Positions 59,185 to 64,000 of a DNA stretch of 64,000 bases are shown in pieces. A model generated the notes under the pieces. That model made no database searches, was not told the origin of the DNA, and saw only the letters and a list, made by a program, of their open reading frames with translations. The DNA comes from Candidatus Flexifilum breve. GTDB taxonomy: Bacteria > Chloroflexota > Anaerolineae > Aggregatilineales > Phototrophicaceae. Location of the stretch: positions 62,001 through 126,000 of the forward strand of contig JADKGC010000002.1 of NCBI GenBank assembly GCA_016717205.1. The letters are read 5' to 3'. A program made the translations under genes and the position numbers. How positions within the stretch are numbered: position 1 is the first letter of the stretch; each line of letters opens with the position of its first letter.

Positions 59185-59811
59185 TCAAGTCAAATCAACC
59201 TCCGGGTCAATGGATAGGCGCAGCGACCAGCGCATCCCGAACAGGCACATTCGGCTCAACATACGGCTGATTTCCTCGGGTGAAACGGGTAAATTGTTGT
59301 CGAGCCACCAGTTGATCACGCCGATCTGCGCGCCCGCCATATAGGCCGCCATAAAGTCGAGCGGCAAGCCCGGTTCGCCGTCCGACGGCATGAGCGGCTT
59401 CAAAATCTGGTCGCGAATCACGGTTTCCAGATACGCCCGCACCATGCGTATGAACTGCGGCGAACCATGCGCGCTCAGCATCGCCCGGTAGAAGTCGGCA
59501 TGGGCGGCGACATGATGAAAGTCGCGCGCATCGTCGGTTTGTTCCAAGTACGAACGATTGTTGAAATCGTTGCGATCCAGCGGGGGATAGTGCGTGCTCA
59601 ACTCGTCGTAGATGCGCTGCATCGTCTTGAAGAGCAGTTCGTCTTTGTCTTTGCAGTGCAGGTAAAAGGTGGCACGGCTGACGTCGGCCTTATCGGCCAC
59701 GTCCTGAATCGTGATGTTGTTGTAATCGCGCTCTTTCAGCAGGTCGAGCAGCGCGGTGCTCAACATGTGAAACGTGCGCTCGCGCCGCCGATCCGGTCGC
59801 TTTTCCGTCAT
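59185..59811 (-). CDS. TetR family transcriptional regulator
   Basis: A 208-residue repressor. The HTH segment (17-60) reads LSTALLDLLKERDYNNITIQDVADKADVSRATFYLHCKDKDELLFKTM. The C-terminal domain, with EVIRDQILKPL-type helices, is unremarkable. The gene is divergent from a cytochrome P450 gene and the intergenic region holds two near-identical inverted repeats, one overlapping the TetR leader and one just after the P450 promoter. This suggests repression of the P450 and of itself, with a P450 substrate or related lipid as inducer. Confidence 0.9.
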   Translation of the reverse strand: MTEKRPDRRRERTFHMLSTALLDLLKERDYNNITIQDVADKADVSRATFYLHCKDKDELLFKTMQRIYDELSTHYPPLDRNDFNNRSYLEQTDDARDFHHVAAHADFYRAMLSAHGSPQFIRMVRAYLETVIRDQILKPLMPSDGEPGLPLDFMAAYMAGAQIGVINWWLDNNLPVSPEEISRMLSRMCLFGMRWSLRLSIDPEVDLT

Positions 59812-59814
59812 TTC

Positions 59815-59828
59815 TAGACACCTGTCTA
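59815..59828. promoter_or_regulatory. TetR operator candidate A
   Basis: TAGACA-CC-TGTCTA: 6-bp arms in perfect inversion, directly before the TetR start codon. Confidence 0.65.
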
Positions 59829-59856
59829 CTATTGGACACGCCGCCCAAACTGCTGA

Positions 59857-59884
59857 TTGACAGGCGGACGCGATTTCATATCAT
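59857..59884 (+). promoter_or_regulatory. Promoter of the cytochrome P450 gene
   Basis: TTGACA (59857-59862) and TATCAT (59879-59884) spaced by 16 bp. Operator candidate B follows at 59891. Confidence 0.6.
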
Positions 59885-59890
59885 CAATTA

Positions 59891-59905
59891 TAGACAATTT
59901 GTCCA
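59891..59905. promoter_or_regulatory. TetR operator candidate B
   Basis: TAGACA-ATT-TGTCCA matches candidate A except for one extra spacer base and one mismatch. It lies immediately downstream of the P450 -10 box. Confidence 0.6.
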
Positions 59906-59938
59906 TAAATAGTCAAAGTGTCAACAAGGAATCGTCAC

Positions 59939-61312
59939 ATGGGACGGATAGCAGAGGGACTCGTGTTCCCTAAATCGCTCTGGGGTCGCTTCAAGCTGAT
60001 GGCGGAACTCAACGCCGATATGCTCGGCTTCTTCGGGCGCATTATCCAGCGGTATGGCAAGGTGACCACGCTCACGACGCCGCTGTTCAACTACTATGTC
60101 ATCGCCGACCCGGACTTCGCGCATGAAGTGCTGGTCACGCAGGCGGACAAGTTCCACAAAGATCAACTGTACAAGGATGAGCAGGTTGGTTTGGCACGGG
60201 TCATGGGCAACGGGCTGCTCGTGAGTGACGGCGAGTTCTGGAAGCGACAGCGCAAGCTGGTCGCGCCCGCGCTGCATACCAAGCGCATTGAAGCTTATGC
60301 CGAAACGATGGTCGACTACACCGACCGCATGCTCGCGCACTGGCGCGACGGTCAGCGCCTCGCGGTGGACCACGAGATGATGACGCTCACGCTCAAGATT
60401 GTTGCCAAGTCGCTGTTCAACACGGATGTCTCGGCAGCGGCGGATCGCGTTGGTGCCGCGACCGATGTCATTCAGGAGGCGATGAAGCCCAACGATGTAC
60501 TGCCCGCGTGGATTCCGACACGCAGTCGCCTGCGCCTGCGCCGCGCACTCGCTGATCTCGACCAAGTGGTTTACGGCATGATCGCGGACTGGCGCAAAAC
60601 CGGGGAAGATCGCGGCGATCTGCTCTCGATGCTGCTGCTCGCGGAAGATGACGAAGGCCAGCACATGACCGATAAGCAGGTGCGCGACGAAGCCGTCACG
60701 CTGCTGCTGGCTGGACACGAAACGACCGCCAACACGCTCAACTGGACGTTCAAGCTGCTGGCGGAGAATCCCGAAGTTGAGGCCAAGCTGCACACCGAAC
60801 TGGATACGGTGCTGGCGGGCAGGCTGCCCACGCTGGCAGACCTGCGCCGCCTACCCTATACCGATATGGTGGTCAAGGAATCGATGCGCCTGATGCCACC
60901 CGCCTACAGCTTTGGCCGGGAAGCCCAAGCCGATGTGGAAATCGGCGAGTACAGCATTCCGAAAGGCACGCAGGTCGTGATCTTCAACTACTTCATGCAG
61001 CGCGACCCCGAACTGTGGGAGCAAGCCGAACGCTTTATGCCGGAACGCTTCAGCGCGGACAACGAGAAGAACCTGCCGCGTTACGCCTATCTGCCGTTCG
61101 GCGGCGGGCCGCGCATCTGTGTGGGCAACAGCTTCGCGGCGATGGAAGCGCGCCTGCTGCTGGCGACCATCGCTCAGCGTTACCAACTGCGGCTCACGCC
61201 CGGTCAACGGGTGGAAGCCGAGCCGCTGATCACGCTGCGCCCCAAGGGCCACCTGATGATGCGCGTCGAACAGCGGGAACCCGTGCCGGTCATGCAGCCG
61301 GAACTGGCGTAA
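59939..61312 (+). CDS. Cytochrome P450
   Basis: A 457-residue P450. The four hallmark elements are visible: I-helix LLLAGHETTANTLNWTF (oxygen activation), the ExxR motif in VVKESMRLMPPAYSF, the PERF motif in RFMPERFSADN, and the heme loop FGGGPRICVGNSFAAME with Cys394. It is similar in plan to CYP-type fatty-acid or terpenoid hydroxylases (CYP102/CYP4-like loop), but the substrate is unknown. No redox partner is adjacent. AAGGA lies 8 nt before the ATG at 59939. It is controlled by the divergent TetR through two matching operators. Confidence 0.92.
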   Translation: MGRIAEGLVFPKSLWGRFKLMAELNADMLGFFGRIIQRYGKVTTLTTPLFNYYVIADPDFAHEVLVTQADKFHKDQLYKDEQVGLARVMGNGLLVSDGEFWKRQRKLVAPALHTKRIEAYAETMVDYTDRMLAHWRDGQRLAVDHEMMTLTLKIVAKSLFNTDVSAAADRVGAATDVIQEAMKPNDVLPAWIPTRSRLRLRRALADLDQVVYGMIADWRKTGEDRGDLLSMLLLAEDDEGQHMTDKQVRDEAVTLLLAGHETTANTLNWTFKLLAENPEVEAKLHTELDTVLAGRLPTLADLRRLPYTDMVVKESMRLMPPAYSFGREAQADVEIGEYSIPKGTQVVIFNYFMQRDPELWEQAERFMPERFSADNEKNLPRYAYLPFGGGPRICVGNSFAAMEARLLLATIAQRYQLRLTPGQRVEAEPLITLRPKGHLMMRVEQREPVPVMQPELA

Positions 61313-61347
61313 ATCCCCGCTGGTTTGGACACAGACGATCAAAAAAA

Positions 61348-61380
61348 ACACCGCCCGAGGCGTCGGCCTGGGGCGGTGTT
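61348..61380. terminator. Terminator hairpin downstream of P450
   Basis: AACACCGCCC / GGGCGGTGTT stem with GAGGCGTCGGCCTG loop, A-run on the left and TT on the right; it may serve both converging transcripts. Confidence 0.75.
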
Positions 61381-61404
61381 GATTCTAGCGGCGTAAGGCC
61401 GTGC

Positions 61405-62745
61405 TTACGGCCACTGCGCGCGCACAATGTCGAGGAGCGGACGCGCGCTCTGGAACGAGGTCTGCGTGTTGAGCGCCCAGTTGAAGCCGTTGTCGGCGGA
61501 CGCGACCAGCGTGCCATTGGTGCACGCGGTCTGGAAGTCGTGCCAACCGGAGCGCAGCGCACCCAACCCGTTGTTGATCAACGTGACGGCCTGCCGCAGT
61601 TGGACGGACACCTGCAAGTCGATTTCGGGCAGCACTGCATAGTTCTCCGGAATCGCGGGGGCGGGCGCGGTGCAGCCGCCCGTAGCGCCTGACTGCTTCA
61701 CATCGGTCCAATAGCGCAGCAGCAGTGAACTCGGCCCGTTCAGCCCGGTCGCCGTCTCGACAATCACGTACAGGTTGCCGACATGCCGTCCGGGGTTGGC
61801 TTGGGCGGCGGCTGTCGGGTCGAGCTGCGGTACGCTGGTCGCTTCGATGGGCGCGGCTGTGGGCGCAGCGCTGGTCGGAGCGGCGGTCGGCGGCACGGGT
61901 GTTTCCGTCACCGGGGCGGCGGTCGGCGGTTCAGGCGTCGCGGTCGGCGCGTTTTGCTGCGTAACATTGAGCGCCGATTCCAGCTCGCCAATCGTCGTGA
62001 TGGTCGGCACAAAGTCGCGGTAGACCTCGCCCGCCGACTCGCGCGTCAGCGGCGTTGAACCGAAACACGCCTCGTTGTAGACGGCTTTCGTCGCCAGCAG
62101 CGAATTATGCACGCCGTTCATGCGCGTCACCATCTCCGCAAGGTCAGCATACGCGAGGCTGTCCACATTTGACAGTGCGGCCACGGGCGGCGGTTCATTG
62201 AAGAAGGCGGTGCAGTCGAGCTGACCGCCGTTGATCACCACATTGACGAACTGATTTTGCAGCGTGGTCACATCATTCTTGATCGGCGTGAACTGCTGCT
62301 GGAGGCTGCTCACGAGGGACAGGCGATCCTGCGCGAGACTGGGGAAGACCAGCACGCGGAGATTATCGCGCACGAGGTACAGTCCGCCGATGATGAGGAG
62401 CGAGAGCAGCAGGCCGAAAATGCGCCGCATCCAGCGCCCCACTGGCGCGCGCCCACCGAGCTTGCCCTCTTCTTCTACCTGCCGCAGCCGTTCCACCACT
62501 TGCTCTTCACGCCCGGCTTTCAACGCCTTGTCGACCGCCCGGAACATCCCCAACGCATAGGCGGCGGCAGCGCGCACGCTCTTGTTGTCGTCGTCGTGAT
62601 ACGTTTTGATGAGTTCGTCGACGGCATCCCCGGCGGCGGCTTCGCCCAACCAGTAGGCAGCAGCGCGGCGCTCGGCAGCGTTTCCATGCTCCAGCTTGTC
62701 AAGCATCGCGTTGATCAGTTGTTGGCGTTCTTCCGCATCGATCAT
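61405..62745 (-). CDS. HEAT-repeat membrane protein with extracellular Thr/Pro linker domain
   Basis: A 446-residue protein. Residues 1-70 form a HEAT-like repeat pair (NAAERRAAAYWLGEAAAGDAVDELIKTYHDDDNKSVRAAAAYALGMF), a protein-binding unit, in the cytosol. One membrane helix (about 108-127, IFGLLLSLLIIGGLYLV) follows. The extracytoplasmic part has a coiled segment, a repetitive Thr/Pro/Ala linker (about 275-330; PTAAPVTETPVPPTAAPTSAAP) and a C-terminal 100-residue domain with two Cys that I do not recognise. It may connect internal signalling to a wall-exposed domain. The ATG at 62745 has GGAG about 10 nt upstream. Confidence 0.75.
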   Translation of the reverse strand: MIDAEERQQLINAMLDKLEHGNAAERRAAAYWLGEAAAGDAVDELIKTYHDDDNKSVRAAAAYALGMFRAVDKALKAGREEQVVERLRQVEEEGKLGGRAPVGRWMRRIFGLLLSLLIIGGLYLVRDNLRVLVFPSLAQDRLSLVSSLQQQFTPIKNDVTTLQNQFVNVVINGGQLDCTAFFNEPPPVAALSNVDSLAYADLAEMVTRMNGVHNSLLATKAVYNEACFGSTPLTRESAGEVYRDFVPTITTIGELESALNVTQQNAPTATPEPPTAAPVTETPVPPTAAPTSAAPTAAPIEATSVPQLDPTAAAQANPGRHVGNLYVIVETATGLNGPSSLLLRYWTDVKQSGATGGCTAPAPAIPENYAVLPEIDLQVSVQLRQAVTLINNGLGALRSGWHDFQTACTNGTLVASADNGFNWALNTQTSFQSARPLLDIVRAQWP

Positions 62746-62944
62746 GACATCGCGTCTCCGGGTCGAAAATGAAATCCCTTCTATGATACGGCAACTCCGA
62801 CGGAACGGAAAATGAATCCTCCGAATCTGGTAAGAAACACTTGCATATACACGTTCCGAGTCCATAATGGTACTACATGGACTCTTTTCGTCCGTTCGTA
62901 CATGGTAGGGTGATCGCGCCCTTAGTCGTCCGTTGGAGTTTCAT

Positions 62945-64000
62945 ATGCTTACGCACCCTCTGTCGATTCTGCTTGATCGGGACAGTGAAGAACCGATCTA
63001 TCGGCAGCTCATCCGGCATGTGCGCGCCCAAATCGAAAGCGGGACGCTGCCCGCCGGGACGCGTCTGCCTGCCAGCCGCGATCTCGCGCGCCAGTTGAAC
63101 ATCAGCCGCATCAGCGTGGTCAACGCCTATGCGGAACTGCGCGCGGAAGGCTATTTGAGCGCCCATGCGGGTCGCGGGACGTTTGTCTCTGGCGGGCGCG
63201 AGAGCATCGAAAGTCCAACCTCGATGATGCCGAGCCCCGCGCGCCCCAATGGCCAGCACGCGGAGATGATCGGCGCGAACAATTACCCCGACCGCTCGCT
63301 GCGCGAACTCATGCGCATGGCGCGGCGTCCCGGCGTGATCAACTTCAGCACGGGCGCGCCGCCCACCGAATTCTTCCCGGTCTCGCACTTGCGCGAAGCC
63401 ATCAACGCCGTGATCGACCGCGACGGCTCAGAAGCGCTCGCCTATGAAGTGCCCGAAGGCTACGCCCCCTTGCGCGCCAGCGTGCGCGACTATGTGAGCG
63501 CGTTGGGGATTCGCTGCAGCAGCGAACATGTCCTGATCACGGGCGGTACGCAGCAGGGGATCGATCTGGTGGTGCAGTCACTGCTCTCCGAGGGCGATCT
63601 GGTCATCACCGAAACGCCGACCTACCTCGGCATGCTCGACATCGCCCGCACCCGCCGCGTCCGCGCGTTTGGCGTGGGCATGGACGACGATGGCATTCGC
63701 CTCGACATGCTCGAAAACGTCATTCTCGAACATCACCCGCGTCTGATCTACGTCATGCCCTCGTTCCAGAACCCAACCGGGCGCGTTATGCCGCTCCACC
63801 GCCGCCGTCAACTGCTCAACTTAGCACACGAATATCATGTCCCGATTCTCGAAGACGCGGTGTATCAGGAATTCCGCTTTGAGGGCGAAACGTATCCGCC
63901 GCTCAAGGCATTGGACGAACACGGGATCGTCATCCACGTGAGCGGCTTCACCAAGAACCTGATCCCGGGTCTGCGCATCGGCTATGTGATCTCCGACGGC
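62945..64000 (+). CDS. MocR-type GntR/aminotransferase regulator, truncated by the window end
   Basis: At least 352 residues are visible. A GntR winged-helix (about 1-75; EEPIYRQLIRHVRAQIESGTLPAGTRLPASRDLARQLNISRISVVNAYAELRAEGYL) is joined to a type-I PLP aminotransferase domain (ITGGTQQGIDLVVQSL, YVMPSFQNPTGRVMP, and the PLP lysine segment SGFTKNLIPGLRIGYV). This is the MocR/PdxR architecture, in which PLP or a PLP adduct controls DNA binding, as for pdx or gab genes. The stop lies beyond position 64000. The ATG at 62945 follows a 199-bp gap from the HEAT gene; no strong SD is seen. Confidence 0.88.
   Translation, partial: MLTHPLSILLDRDSEEPIYRQLIRHVRAQIESGTLPAGTRLPASRDLARQLNISRISVVNAYAELRAEGYLSAHAGRGTFVSGGRESIESPTSMMPSPARPNGQHAEMIGANNYPDRSLRELMRMARRPGVINFSTGAPPTEFFPVSHLREAINAVIDRDGSEALAYEVPEGYAPLRASVRDYVSALGIRCSSEHVLITGGTQQGIDLVVQSLLSEGDLVITETPTYLGMLDIARTRRVRAFGVGMDDDGIRLDMLENVILEHHPRLIYVMPSFQNPTGRVMPLHRRRQLLNLAHEYHVPILEDAVYQEFRFEGETYPPLKALDEHGIVIHVSGFTKNLIPGLRIGYVISDG

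Noticed and set aside
1..64000. rRNA, tRNA, phage or transposase genes
   Set aside because: No cloverleaf with a CCA or T-loop GTTCRA, no integrase or transposase motifs, and no rRNA sequence were recognised by eye. A tRNAscan and an HMM search would be decisive.

Overview
This 64 kb window is a gene-dense, high-GC chromosomal segment of a free-living bacterium. I infer a member of the Chloroflexota, probably Anaerolineae-like. The reasons are indirect: F420/flavin luciferase-like oxidoreductases, a LutA-type Fe-S protein, CoxE-like VWA and LuxR/ATPase regulators, many secreted proteins with Thr/Pro/Ala linkers, an orphan Flp pilin, and short dispersed inverted repeats typical of such genomes. 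No rRNA, tRNA, CRISPR array, phage or transposase gene was seen.

Layout. 0-10 kb: LutA-like protein, creatininase, LLM oxidoreductase, pterin carbinolamine dehydratase, GNAT, a TPR-rhomboid pair, a GAF histidine kinase and a histidine kinase with an ethylene-receptor-type membrane sensor. 10-14 kb: a peptide-type ABC importer (binding protein plus two permeases, no ATPase) whose binding protein is circularly permuted. 14-25.6 kb: a DoxX-like protein, Uma2 nuclease, OmpR-type regulator, a class A PBP-like protein with a degenerate transpeptidase domain, a TetR/DoxX divergent pair with two matching operators, three DinB-superfamily proteins, PrmC and two small surface proteins. 25.6-36 kb: WecE-type aminotransferase coupled to a VWA protein, a pair of unknown paralogues behind a perfect palindrome, SRPBCC, CBS-type inorganic pyrophosphatase, a lipoprotein, a frameshifted GNAT, nucleoside deoxyribosyltransferase, QueF, a pentapeptide-repeat membrane protein and a membrane EEP hydrolase. 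36-50 kb: LuxR-ATPase regulator, FHA-like membrane protein, CbpA/DnaJ, DtxR/MntR-type regulator, degenerate M24 peptidase homologue, secreted zincin, an acyl-CoA dehydrogenase/aminoglycoside-phosphotransferase-like/DUF6285 cluster, a VapBC-like pair and MoaB. 50-64 kb: an intact class A PBP, SH3-GH26 glycosidase, CAP-LysM protein, Flp pilin, lytic transglycosylase, a TetR/cytochrome P450 divergent pair with matching operators, a HEAT-repeat membrane protein and a MocR-type regulator cut by the window end.

How the genes work together. Most units are one to three genes, often with 1-4 nt stop/start overlaps and intrinsic terminators. Themes are envelope building and remodelling (two PBPs, lytic transglycosylase, CAP/LysM, glycosidase, rhomboid), signalling, and small-molecule metabolism. 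Intergenic spaces hold at least three families of short palindromic repeats. Two families are present as equal-length copies in opposite orientation, which suggests mobile REP/MITE-like elements.

The most unusual signals are the circularly permuted solute-binding protein, the transpeptidase-dead PBP paralogue, the ethylene-receptor-like kinase, and the well-defined operator pairs of the two TetR regulators. I did not find a clearly new multi-gene defence or biosynthetic system.
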